Positions 1-7,873 of a stretch of DNA of 50,414 nucleotides are shown piece after piece (positions within the stretch are counted from its first letter, which is position 1; each line of letters opens with the position of its first letter). The stretch is from Planctomycetaceae bacterium (GTDB lineage: Bacteria; Planctomycetota; Planctomycetia; Planctomycetales; Planctomycetaceae). The notes below the pieces were generated by a model. The model saw nothing but the letters and a program-made list of their open reading frames with translations. It made no database searches and was not told the origin of the DNA. Position numbers and translations under genes: made by a program. Where the stretch lies: assembly GCA_900299185.1 (NCBI GenBank), contig OMIV01000359.1:1-50414 (forward strand), written 5' to 3'.

Positions 1-1
1 G

Positions 2-199
2 ACGATGGCCCAGACGTTGAGAAAGTACGCCCGTCAGATTCTGAATTGGTACGACGAGCGAATCAGCAGCGGCCCGCTGGAGGGCACGAACAACAAGATC
101 AAACTCCTCCAATGCCGAGCTTACGGCTACCGCAACCGCAATCACTTCATCCTGAGAATCGAAACACTTCACACCACCAAAGTCCGACTCGTCGGCTGA
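2..199 (+). CDS. ISL3-family transposase, C-terminal fragment (cut by window edge)
   Basis: The frame is open from the first bases of the window and ends with TGA at 197-199, so only the last ~65 residues are visible. They contain the C-terminal signature of ISL3-type DDE transposases: a segment reading SGPLEGTNNKIKLLQ followed by an A-Y-G-Y-R block and a hydrophobic ending with R-I-E-T-L-H. In this family the stretch with LEGTNNKIK carries the last acidic catalytic residue (the E). The protein would cut and paste its own element. The body of the gene lies outside the window, so whether the copy is intact cannot be judged. Just downstream is a probable IS end and a truncated cassette gene. 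Confidence 0.85.
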   Translation, partial: TMAQTLRKYARQILNWYDERISSGPLEGTNNKIKLLQCRAYGYRNRNHFILRIETLHTTKVRLVG

Positions 200-200
200 T

Positions 201-232
201 ACCAGTTACCCCCACGGTTTTGCGATGAGCCC
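201..232. mobile_element. Probable terminal inverted repeat of the ISL3-type element
   Basis: Read on the minus strand this stretch begins GGGCTCATCGCAAAACCG, which resembles the G-rich ends of ISL3-family elements, and it sits directly after the transposase stop. The matching left end and the target duplication are outside the window, so the exact boundary is an inference. Confidence 0.5.
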
Positions 233-235
233 TGT

Positions 236-634
236 TTGGGATGGTCACAGGCACCACTGTTTTTTCAGCATGATGATAATGGCAACCCATCACCGCTCGC
301 GTCGGAACACAAAACACCGGAGTTTCCAGCGTGCCCGCTCAAGGAAGCATGGGTTGAATTAAGTCCGACTCCGCCACGTTGGAGGTGGCAAGATTGGGCT
401 TTATCAAACAGCCGCGAGAACCTGCACCGGATCGGTGGCCATCCAACGTGGATTCAGTCGGCCGAGTTCCCAAAATGCCCAAGCTGCACGCACCTTATGC
501 CACTGCTACTTCAATTTGATTCGGATCTGCCAACACAAGATGGAGGCGAGTGGCTTTGGGGGAGTGGTGGCATCTGTTATGTGTTTTGGTGCAATGAATG
601 CCACATGAGTGCGTCTCTTTGGCAATGCGCATAA
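236..634 (+). pseudogene. DUF1963 (YwqG-like) protein, 5'-truncated cassette gene
   Basis: The frame gives 132 residues from a TTG at 236, with no convincing ribosome binding site. The region around residues 66-131 matches the C-terminal part of DUF1963/YwqG-like proteins as I know them: HRIGGHPTWIQ, then CPSC, then LLLQFDSD, GGEWLWGSGG and a CNEC pair. DUF1963 proteins are usually about twice this long, so the N-terminal half is missing. The frame begins four bases after the probable IS end, which suggests that the ISL3 element removed or displaced the start. The stop at 632-634 lies five bases before an attC site, the normal layout of an integron gene cassette. Function of the family is not settled. 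Confidence 0.6.
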
Positions 635-638
635 GAGG

Positions 639-730
639 GGCGAACAAGGCGGTCAACCCGAGCGGCGGATCGGGCGGATTTTTGATTAAAGGTTTCTGGC
701 CGCCGCCGGGGGTTACCTTGGTCGTTCGGC
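639..730 (+). other. Integron attC recombination site
   Basis: The site shows full attC architecture. R'' is ggcgaac (639-645) and R' is gttcggc (724-730), complementary at 6 of 7 positions. L'' is ggtcaacc (651-658) and L' is ggttacc (711-717); they pair with one unpaired G on the left arm, the usual extrahelical base. Spacers are 5 nt on the R''-L'' side and 6 nt on the L'-R' side. The inner stem is agcggcgg (661-668) against ccgccgcc (700-707). The upstream ORF stops five bases before it and the next ORF starts 19 bases after it, as in cassette arrays. No integrase gene or second attC is visible. Confidence 0.82.
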
Positions 731-749
731 GACAAAGAGGGATGGCACG

Positions 750-1232
750 GTGAGGCGGAAGCGGCTAAAGCACAATGCTTTTATTCTGTGCCACATGTTT
801 TGCGGATGGCGTTTGATCAACAGTTATACTCGACTCGCCTCCCTTGGGTCGGGCACGTTGGAGATCGACGCGCTCACCGCAGGGTGCCGGTTCAACGGGG
901 AGCCAATCGAGCCGCTGTTTATCGCGTGCGAGGTGCAACACTGGCTACTGGCAGATTTGGCCGCCCAAGAGGTGCCAGTTGAGGCCATCCGCTCCGCCAT
1001 TCTTGAGGCGCGTTTGGCGTTCGCCGAGGTGGCATCGCGGGCGAGAGTTACAAAGTCCGCACACTTCGGGGCGGATGGGCGGCATGTGGGCGGACCGACA
1101 TTCCACCGCTGTGCCATTGCGTGCAAGAGCGAGTTGGTAACGGATGAAGCGGTGTATGTCGCCGAGTACGATGATGTTGAAGAATGGCCTGACGGCTGGC
1201 CAGACGCCGAACCAGACGGCGGGGGCAGGTAA
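750..1232 (+). CDS. Hypothetical protein, probable integron cassette ORF
   Basis: This 160-residue frame starts at a GTG at 750, preceded by AGAGG at 736-740; an ATG at 795 is an alternative start. I do not recognise the family. The C-terminal tail is acidic and rich in D, E, W and P, and a block around residues 36-60 reads as a compact alpha/beta or helical domain with two cysteines. The short distance to the attC site makes it a likely cassette-encoded protein. No attC follows it before the next gene at 1505, so it would be the last cassette of a decayed array, or its own attC has been lost. A long minus-strand frame overlaps it, but the cassette layout favours the plus strand. Confidence 0.5.
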   Translation: MRRKRLKHNAFILCHMFCGWRLINSYTRLASLGSGTLEIDALTAGCRFNGEPIEPLFIACEVQHWLLADLAAQEVPVEAIRSAILEARLAFAEVASRARVTKSAHFGADGRHVGGPTFHRCAIACKSELVTDEAVYVAEYDDVEEWPDGWPDAEPDGGGR

Positions 1233-1504
1233 AGTTTTTGCGGTTCGTAGCTCAGTCGGCCTCCCTCGCTGAGAACCCACGCTTTGGTAAGTGTGGCTAT
1301 CACTCCTGCGTCGAATATTCATATTTCTGAGAGGTCGTGAGAACTGCTTGGATTTAACTGGCTGTTGAAGACCACGTATAGCACCTTCCATCGTGCTCTA
1401 CTCAAAGTGAATTAGGGCACGTTGAAATCGTACCCCACGAAATTCAACAGGCAGCTAGCCTGCGTCTCTCACTTTCCAGGGGCGAGGGAATTTTCCGCGA
1501 AGGA
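1233..1504. other. Intergenic stretch between cassette ORF and DUF1800 gene
   Basis: I see no gene here. A short run at 1241-1260 resembles the 5' part of a tRNA but no complete cloverleaf follows. No second attC site is present. Confidence 0.5.
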
Positions 1505-2803
1505 TTATGCCAATTGATACTCGGGCATCTGCATTAGGAATTGTAAGACGCCGCTCGTGCGTTGGTTGGCGTCTCCGCTTTGGGACTGGCGGATCGTTTG
1601 CAGGGCCGTCTTCGCGTCGTCGGTCAGGTCTCGGGCGAGCAAGAGTTCGGCGAGGTCGGTGATCTCATCAGGGCCGCGCGAGACTGGGACGGTGATGGTT
1701 CCCAGTTGATTGGTGCGGACCAACGTGGTGGCGAAGTTGGCTCGTTGAATCAGGGTGGTCGAGCTGATCCACAGGCGGCCTCCGTCCCAGCCTTTGACCG
1801 TCGGCGGCTCGAAGGGCGATTGGCCAAGTTCAGCACACAGCTTGGCGACGTTTTGCAGTTGCGGCTTGGCGTCGAGCGAGCGGATCGCTCCCAAAACCAA
1901 CTCAAGCGGGCTTTTGATCAGGGCGTTGCGGTGCTCGTCGGCAAAGAACAACTGCGAGGCGAAGAGTTCTCGCAGGACCGGCTGCCATTCGAAGTTGTGA
2001 TGGCGGATGCGCGCGGCCAATGCAGCGATGTGTTCGGGCAGAGGTTGCTGTCGGACGAACTGCCTAAGCAACTTGAAGGCGAGGAATCGCGGACAAGCTT
2101 CGTGAGCCAGGCAAAGCTCGACGACGTCTTGGCCGTCGAAGTTGCCGGTCTTGCCGAAGACCGTTTTCGAACCGGTGTCGTGTTGGATGGAGTTCATCCA
2201 GAACTCAGCGTTGCGGACATGCCAGCCCGTGAAGGCTCGCGCGGCTTCTTGAATGTCGTGCTCGGAGTAGTTGCCAACTCCGAGGCTGAAGAGCTCCATC
2301 AGTTCGCGCGCGAAGTTCTCGTTGGGATGCCGCTTGCGGTTCGCATTGCTGTCGAGCCACACCAGCATCGCGACATCCTTCGAAATGCCGTGCAACACGC
2401 GCCGGAAGCTGCCGAACGATTCCCGACGCAGCAGCTCGTTCTGAGCCAGCATCAGAGCCACCGAGTCGACCTTGGTATTGGAAGTCGCGAAGTGGTTGTG
2501 CCAAAGCAGGGTTAGCTTTTCGAGCAACGGTTTGGCGGACGCCGTCAGGCGATGCAGCCACCAGGCTTTCAAATCGAGGACGTTGCCACTGTCGAGCGCC
2601 GCTTGCTTGAGCAGCTTGTCGGCGGCTTGAAAGGAAGGCGTTTCTGGCTGTGGAGTCAGCAACCGCTGCAACGTGCCGTCGAGTCCATCTTTCACGGCGA
2701 GATCGATGTCGGCAGCAGATGCTCCGAAGCCAGTCCGCCACAGCAGATGAGTCGCCGCGCGGCGGTTCCATTCAACTCGAGCCGGTTGCAGCAGGTCGGA
2801 CAT
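1505..2803 (-). CDS. DUF1800 domain protein
   Basis: The 432-residue protein matches the DUF1800 family throughout: an N-terminal W-N-R-R-A-A-T-H-L-L-x-R-T-G-F-G segment, then LLWHNHFATSN, then the NENFARELMELFSLG block, and a later FTGWHV segment. These are the family's most conserved parts. The function is unknown; in planctomycetes such genes usually sit beside a DUF1501 gene and are thought to act outside the cytoplasm. No DUF1501 gene is adjacent here. I place the start at the ATG whose complement is 2801-2803 because the conserved domain begins ten residues later; the open frame extends to 2989 but that part is non-conserved and crosses a dispersed repeat. No signal peptide is seen from this start. 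Confidence 0.88.
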   Translation of the reverse strand: MSDLLQPARVEWNRRAATHLLWRTGFGASAADIDLAVKDGLDGTLQRLLTPQPETPSFQAADKLLKQAALDSGNVLDLKAWWLHRLTASAKPLLEKLTLLWHNHFATSNTKVDSVALMLAQNELLRRESFGSFRRVLHGISKDVAMLVWLDSNANRKRHPNENFARELMELFSLGVGNYSEHDIQEAARAFTGWHVRNAEFWMNSIQHDTGSKTVFGKTGNFDGQDVVELCLAHEACPRFLAFKLLRQFVRQQPLPEHIAALAARIRHHNFEWQPVLRELFASQLFFADEHRNALIKSPLELVLGAIRSLDAKPQLQNVAKLCAELGQSPFEPPTVKGWDGGRLWISSTTLIQRANFATTLVRTNQLGTITVPVSRGPDEITDLAELLLARDLTDDAKTALQTIRQSQSGDANQRTSGVLQFLMQMPEYQLA

Positions 2804-2819
2804 GAGGCAGCCTTTTGAG

Positions 2820-2875
2820 GTCTTAATGAAGACGGTTGGAACAGAAGGAAACAGAGGGAACGGAGAAGAAGACCA
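2820..2875 (+). repeat. Dispersed repeat, copy 1 (partial)
   Basis: This copy contains GACGGTTGGAACAGAAG followed by AACAGAGGGAACGGAGAAG. The same words occur at 9301-9955 (inverted) and 36860-36920. It lies 17 bases upstream of the DUF1800 start codon, so it forms part of that gene's leader. Confidence 0.75.
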
Positions 2876-2976
2876 ACCGAGAAGACATTGGAAGAATGCT
2901 GATTGCATAGTTGAGCGAGCATCGGCGTTTTGGCTTCTGTCGATACCTACGCGCGGGATGAAGAGCTGCTGGTCGG

Positions 2977-4716
2977 TTACTTGGCCCACTTGGCTTCCAC
3001 TCGAACTTCGTAGCCTTCAGTGGCTTCGCCCGACGTGATGCGTAGGGAGTCGATCGCTCTCAGAAGTTTGAAGAGGGTCGTGACTTCGACCTTGGCTTGT
3101 TCGGGCGATTTGCCTTCTTGCACCGATCGGGCTTCGAGCAACTCTTGATTGGCTTCCAGGGCTTTCGCGAGCGGCTCGCCACGCACTTCGATGCGCGAGT
3201 CGAGCGTGCTGTTATCAGCCAATCGACCGGCGGGTTGCGAGTAGCCGTCGATCAACTGTCGGCACAGATCGATCGAAGAACACAGGACGAACCGATTGCC
3301 CACTCGAGCGGCTGCGGGCATGAAGTTGAAGATGATTGGCAGTCGTTCGCCCTTGGGCTTTTGACTGTATTTGCCGAAGTGAATTTGGACGCCTTTGTGA
3401 GTCTCTGAGGACAACAACCACGGTTGGCGTCCTTGCTGTCCGGCGTTCAAGTTGGCGATTGATGTCAGCGTCTGAAACAGCAACTGCATGATCTCGGCAC
3501 CTTCTTCGGGCTTCGCGAGATCGACAATCAAACCAAAGCCCGGCAACTGCACTCCGGGCTTCGCGTCGAGGTGTTGAAAGCTTTGCGGAGCGGCTACCAC
3601 CGTCAGGTTGCGACCGATCGCGGGCAGAATGTCCGAACCGAAATCGCGATTAGGCAACAGATTGGCGAGACCACTTTCGAACTTGTCGAACTAGGGCAGC
3701 GCTTGCTCTTGGAGTAGCTCTTCGCGCTTCTGATACCAGCCCGCGAAGTCTCGATTGAGCGTCCAAGCTGCGATAAGTCCCGGCACTTCCGGCAACGCAT
3801 CAACGGCTTGAGCCTTGGTCGGAAAGTATGGCTGATAAGTCGCAGGCAGCGCCGAGCCCTTCGCACCAACATGCAGTGCGAGCGCGAGTCGTTCGTCATT
3901 CAAACCCAAGGTCAGCGCGGCGAACGAAGTGTGATTGAGGAGTTCGTTGACGCCGCCGTTGAACAACGAGACGCCGCCGTTGTCGAGCTTGGCGGGAGAG
4001 ACTCGACCGCCCTGAGCTTGCTTGACCATTTCGGCGTTCAAATAGGCTCGCGCGAGATGCCCTTGGCCGGTCTGCTTTTGCATGGCAGCAAACGGAGCAT
4101 CTTGAGTGAGTGGCTTGGAGTCGGTGCCTTGTCCGGCTTTGAAGATCAGAGCTTGTTCCACCAAAGACCTAGTGCTGCCGAGCACCAGCCAGTTGTCTTT
4201 GTCGGCTAGGAAGAGCTTCTTGTCGAAGCCTCGAATGACGATGTCACCGGCTCCCGTCGTGGTCTCGGTACGATCCTTGGCGAGTGCCAAAAACGGCTCG
4301 GCTTTCTCACGCAGAATGTTGAGAGCAGTGGCATCTGGAGCTTGCAGAATGATGAGTGCGTCGGGCTCTTTACGACCGGCTACCGGATAGAAGGCAGCGG
4401 AGATCCGGCCTCCGAAAACCTTCTTGCCGAGCGTCCACAGATCCATGCCAATCTGGGCTTCGAGGATACGGCGTCCGGCGTCAGCTTGTTGACCTTGAGG
4501 GGTCTTGTAGAACGCCTTCACCTGCGGATTGTCGGGCAAGGCTTTGATGAATTCTGAGTCTTGAGCCGTCTGCAACCAGCGTTCGAGCTGATCGACTTCG
4601 GCGAAAGCAACAGCTCCGCCCGGCATGATCGCCGCAGCGTCCAGCATGTCGGCAGATTGAGCGGCAAGCGGCCACAAGCAGGCCGCCAAGCTGACGGCAA
4701 ACAGACGTGCTCGCAT
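2977..4716 (-). pseudogene. Secreted DUF3352-like hypothetical protein, interrupted by one in-frame TAG
   Basis: An ATG at 4716 with GGAG about ten bases upstream opens a frame with a clear signal peptide (residues 1-22, ending A-A-Q-S-A). It runs to a TAG at 3691-3693 after 341 codons, and the same frame then continues without a break to 2977 (about 238 more codons). The downstream half keeps a protein-like composition (FDKFESGLANLL, then LPNRDFGSDILPAIG), so the two halves are one protein of about 580 residues with a single nonsense codon. The family is a planctomycete secreted protein, similar in feel to DUF3352; its role is unknown. It could be a recent point mutation, for example CAG to TAG, or a sequence error. 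Confidence 0.75.
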
Positions 4717-4849
4717 CGTGAATTCTCCGAGGAGTTCGTGAAGGGACTGGAAGTAACGGCGATCAGAGAGCGCGTTATACCCCGAGAAGTCATTCGAAGT
4801 TTCAATCGAGACATCGTGTTGCATCGCAGCGAAATCCTGGGGAGCGGTT

Positions 4850-4899
4850 CTCAGTCGCAGAGCGACTGAGCTACGTAGGCGAGTCGCTCCGCGACTCGC
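4850..4899. repeat. Twin-hairpin repeat element, copy 1
   Basis: Two perfect hairpins stand side by side: CTCAGTCGC-aga-GCGACTGAG (4850-4870) and GCGAGTCGC-tcc-GCGACTCGC (4879-4899), linked by ctacgtag. A second copy lies at 34721-34770. It sits upstream of the interrupted secreted-protein gene. Confidence 0.8.
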
Positions 4900-4925
4900 T
4901 AAATCCGAGGTCAAAGTCTTGACAC

Positions 4926-4966
4926 AGGACGAGCGTCCTGGAGTGCTCCGGCTGCGACGGAGCCCT
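4926..4966. repeat. Short palindromic region
   Basis: AGGAC-gagc-GTCCT (4926-4939) is followed by TGGAGTGCTCCGGCTGCGACGGAGC. The segment TGGAGTGCTCCG recurs as one arm of the perfect hairpin at 38808-38844. Confidence 0.55.
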
Positions 4967-5080
4967 TAATTCGGCGGCAGAAGACTCTCTCAAGAAGACA
5001 AGCGGAGCGTGATGAACCGGTCTGTAAGTTGGCTGCTCTCGGCCATCATAGACGCGGTCGGCGAGCCTCTGCTGTTGTCG

Positions 5081-6139
5081 TTATTGCCCCGCCATCAGAT
5101 CGCGGACATCCGCGATCAGAGCTTCGACGTCTTGGTCGCTGGTGTCCCAGGTACACATGAAGCGCGCGCCGCCGGCTCCGATGAAGGTGTAAAACTTCCA
5201 ACCACGCTCGCGCAACTCTGCCGCAACGGGCACAGGCAATCGAACAAACACCGAGTTCGCTTGTCGCGCGGCGAGGAACTCAACACCCGGAACAGACTTC
5301 AGCCCGAGTTCGAGCTTCTCCGCCGCAGCATTGGCGTGCTCGGCGTTTCGCAGCCACGCACCTGACTTGATCATGCCGACCCACGGAGCAGCCAGGAATC
5401 TCATCTTGGAAGCCAACTGCCCGGCTTGCTTGCAGCGATAGGCGAACTCGTGCGCGAGATCCTTCTTGAAGAACACAATCGCTTCGCCCACGGCCATGCC
5501 ATTCTTGGTTCCGCCAAAGCAGAGCACATCGACTCCGACCTTCCAGGTGATCTCTTTGGGAGCGACCTTCAGCGCCGCAACGGCGTTGGCAAAGCGCGCA
5601 CCATCCATGTGGACTCGCAGGTCGAAGCGTCGCGCCATTTCGAAGAGTTCTTGAAGCTGACTGACCGAGTACACCGAACCCATCTCGGTGGCCTGTGTGA
5701 TGCTTAATACACGAGGCTTGGGATAATGGATGTCGTTCCGCTTCTTAACGGTCGCTTTGATGGCGTCAGGCTGAATGCGGCCTTGATCGCCGGGAACGAG
5801 CAGCAATTTGGAACCGTTGGAGAAGAACTCGGGAGCACCGCATTCATCCGTTTCGACATGCGCGAGTTCGTGGCAAATGATGCTGTGATAAGACTGACAC
5901 ATGGCTGCCAGTGCGAGGGCATTGGCTGATGTGCCGTTGAAGACAAAAAAGACTTCGCATTCCACTTCAAACAGATCGCGGACCAGGTCAGCAGCTTGCT
6001 GAGTCCACGGGTCATCGCCGTAGCTGGAGACGTGATTGGCATTCGCTTCGGCCATGGCTTGCCAGGCTTCGGGACAGATGCCCGAGTAGTTGTCGCTGGC
6101 AAAGTGATGGCGACGAATGGAATCGCGAGTCTGAGTCAT
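5081..6139 (-). CDS. ltaE: Low-specificity L-threonine aldolase
   Basis: This 352-residue cytoplasmic enzyme belongs to the beta-eliminating lyase/threonine aldolase group of PLP enzymes, which split L-threonine or allo-threonine into glycine and acetaldehyde. The N-terminal ASDNYSGICPEAW segment, the FNGTSANALAL turn that holds the cofactor phosphate, the HMDGARFANA segment with the PLP-binding Asp, and FGGTKNGMAVGE with the Schiff-base lysine are all in order. Length is normal for the family. The ATG at 6139 is preceded by GGAG at about nine bases. The gene stands alone between the interrupted secreted-protein gene and the WXG100-like gene on the same strand. An exact substrate cannot be told from sequence. 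Confidence 0.9.
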   Translation of the reverse strand: MTQTRDSIRRHHFASDNYSGICPEAWQAMAEANANHVSSYGDDPWTQQAADLVRDLFEVECEVFFVFNGTSANALALAAMCQSYHSIICHELAHVETDECGAPEFFSNGSKLLLVPGDQGRIQPDAIKATVKKRNDIHYPKPRVLSITQATEMGSVYSVSQLQELFEMARRFDLRVHMDGARFANAVAALKVAPKEITWKVGVDVLCFGGTKNGMAVGEAIVFFKKDLAHEFAYRCKQAGQLASKMRFLAAPWVGMIKSGAWLRNAEHANAAAEKLELGLKSVPGVEFLAARQANSVFVRLPVPVAAELRERGWKFYTFIGAGGARFMCTWDTSDQDVEALIADVRDLMAGQ

Positions 6140-6258
6140 GCGTAAGCTCCGTCAGGGTGATCGAGAAACGACGCGAGCGATTCTAGGAAAGGTGCTCACG
6201 AAGTGCAGGCTGCCGATGCGACGTAGGATGGCTGCAACTCGTCCGATCGTCTCCGGTC

Positions 6259-6531
6259 CTACCTCTGTTGCAGGTACTCTTCGATGTGTTCGGCTTTTCG
6301 CAGCAGATAGGGGATGTGTTCGTTGTTGGCTTCAACGAACCGCGCGATCAGACGCATGTGCTGCTCGAATTGCTCGCAGAATTTCTTGTTTTCTTGATCG
6401 CGCCAGGTGTTGCTCAATATGCCGAGCTGACCGGCCAGAGACGTCATGCGCTCGACTAGATCCTGATTGAACTGCTTCAGAGATTGAGCGAACTGTCGAA
6501 GCTGCTGCGGATCGACGATTGCTTGAGCCAT
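6259..6531 (-). CDS. WXG100-like small helical protein
   Basis: This 90-residue protein is almost entirely helical, with a central turn reading N-T-W-R-D-Q (W43), where WXG100 (ESAT-6-like) proteins carry W-x-G. It ends in a second long helix (AEHIEEYLQQR). Proteins of this shape in planctomycetes are annotated as WXG100 type VII targets. No EssC/EccC ATPase or other type VII component is in the window. Its neighbour upstream on the same strand is parB, 147 bases away, so co-transcription is possible. The start ATG at 6531 has GGAG about eight bases upstream. Because the Gly of the W-x-G motif is Asp here, secretion is uncertain. Confidence 0.7.
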   Translation of the reverse strand: MAQAIVDPQQLRQFAQSLKQFNQDLVERMTSLAGQLGILSNTWRDQENKKFCEQFEQHMRLIARFVEANNEHIPYLLRKAEHIEEYLQQR

Positions 6532-6678
6532 GAGCGAACTCCGACGAGTGTGGCGATGATCGAGGATTCTGGCGGCGATACCGAGAAACGCTTGTGATCG
6601 CTGGGTCGCAGTAGATCAGACTTTGCCTCTCGATGTCGCGTGCCTTGATTCAGCCAAACGAATTCGCGCCGCTTGAAT

Positions 6679-7683
6679 CTACGCGACCTTTCGCAGCAGT
6701 CGGGTCAGTCGTTCGAAGTCGTCGTTCGAACTGAATTCAATCACCACTTGCCCGGCGTCTTTGGTCTTCTGCTTGATCTGCACTTTCAAGCCGAGCAGAT
6801 CTCGAAACTGTTGTTCGAGCGATCTCACATGCGCGGTGACTTCCGGTGTGACAGCTTTGGATTGCTGTTGAGCTGCTTCGAAGGAGAGCGTCTCGGGCAC
6901 TTCTGGCGATTGCATCAATTGTCGCACGGCAGCTTCGGTTTCGCGGACCGAAAGTCGTTCTGACTGGATGCGTTCGCAGAGCGCCAATTGGTGCGATTGC
7001 TCCAACGGCAAAATCGCCTTGGCGTGACCAGCGGTGATCTTTTCTTCGAGCAGCAGGGCTTTGATGGGCTCGGGCAGTTCGAGCAATCGCATCATGTTCG
7101 AGACCGTGGAGCGATCGAGCGACAGTCGCTTGCCGAGCTCTTCAATCGTGCAGCCAAAGCGTTTGACGTAATCCGAAAACGCCTGCGCCTTCTCGAGCAC
7201 ATTGAGGTCGCGGCGCTTCATGTTCTCTTCGAGAGCCGCTTCGCAAACGGCTTGATCTTCCAATGACAACACGCGGCTCGGCACCGTTGTGAGTCCCGCT
7301 TTTTGAGCGGCCAACCAACGTCGCTCGCCCGCGATGAGCTGATATCCGGTTTCCGTTTTGCGGACCAAGATGGGCTGCAAGATGCCGTGTTGTTGAATGC
7401 TTTCGGTCAGCTCTTTCAACGCGGCATCGTCAAAGGCCGTGCGAGGTTGAAAGGGATTTCGAGTGATTTCGGTGACCGCCAAATGGAGCAAGTCACGCGG
7501 TTCTTCGGCGCGAGTTTCAACGTTCGGGGTAGCAGCAGTTTCAGCGGAGGGAGCAGCCGCTGGCTCTTGAGGATTCGCAGGAACCGCCGCAGTGGGAGCA
7601 GGTTTCGGATTCGACATGAAGCCGCCGATCAGGGCTTCCATTCCTCGTCCGAGTCGGCGTTTTGGCTCGCCTTCGTTGCTCAT
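6679..7683 (-). CDS. parB: ParB/Spo0J-family chromosome partitioning protein
   Basis: The 334-residue protein opens with KRRLGRGMEALIGG, the usual ParB N-terminal box, then has a Pro/Ala-rich linker (~25-60). The ParB/Srx CTP-binding domain follows (~65-155) with ITRNPFQPR, ILQPILVR, LIAGERRWLAA and ENMKRRDLN. The helix-turn-helix that reads parS lies at ~160-215 (LGKRLSLDRSTVSNMMRLLELP) and a C-terminal dimerisation domain at ~270-334. It should bind parS near the origin and load SMC. No parA gene is adjacent, which is unlike the usual parA-parB operon, and I did not find a convincing parS site. AAGGA lies about ten bases before the ATG. Confidence 0.93.
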   Translation of the reverse strand: MSNEGEPKRRLGRGMEALIGGFMSNPKPAPTAAVPANPQEPAAAPSAETAATPNVETRAEEPRDLLHLAVTEITRNPFQPRTAFDDAALKELTESIQQHGILQPILVRKTETGYQLIAGERRWLAAQKAGLTTVPSRVLSLEDQAVCEAALEENMKRRDLNVLEKAQAFSDYVKRFGCTIEELGKRLSLDRSTVSNMMRLLELPEPIKALLLEEKITAGHAKAILPLEQSHQLALCERIQSERLSVRETEAAVRQLMQSPEVPETLSFEAAQQQSKAVTPEVTAHVRSLEQQFRDLLGLKVQIKQKTKDAGQVVIEFSSNDDFERLTRLLRKVA

Positions 7684-7873
7684 AGCAATTTCATCCTTGA
7701 AGTAGTGCGAGGCGATCGGCGGTTAAGTTGGCCCGCATCGAATCGCATCTTTGAAACGCAAACCTTCCTGGTCGCGCAGTGGCGGAGGATTCTAAAGCTG
7801 TCCTCAATCGGGACAAGATGGGTTATGCCAACGACGTGCTGTGGCGATCAGTAACGACCAAGACTCGAACGGA

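Noticed and set aside
824-1303. Minus-strand frame of 159 codons over the cassette ORF
   Set aside because: No ribosome binding site, and the attC layout supports the plus-strand ORF.
1241-1310. tRNA-like start (ggttcgtagctcagtcgg)
   Set aside because: The D-arm words look right but no anticodon stem, T-arm or acceptor pair follows.
1562-2515. Plus-strand frame of 317 codons opposite the DUF1800 gene
   Set aside because: Antisense shadow of a conserved protein.
3691-3693. Pyrrolysine or stop-codon reassignment at the in-frame TAG
   Set aside because: TAG and TAA both end other intact genes here, and no pyl gene or typical context is visible.
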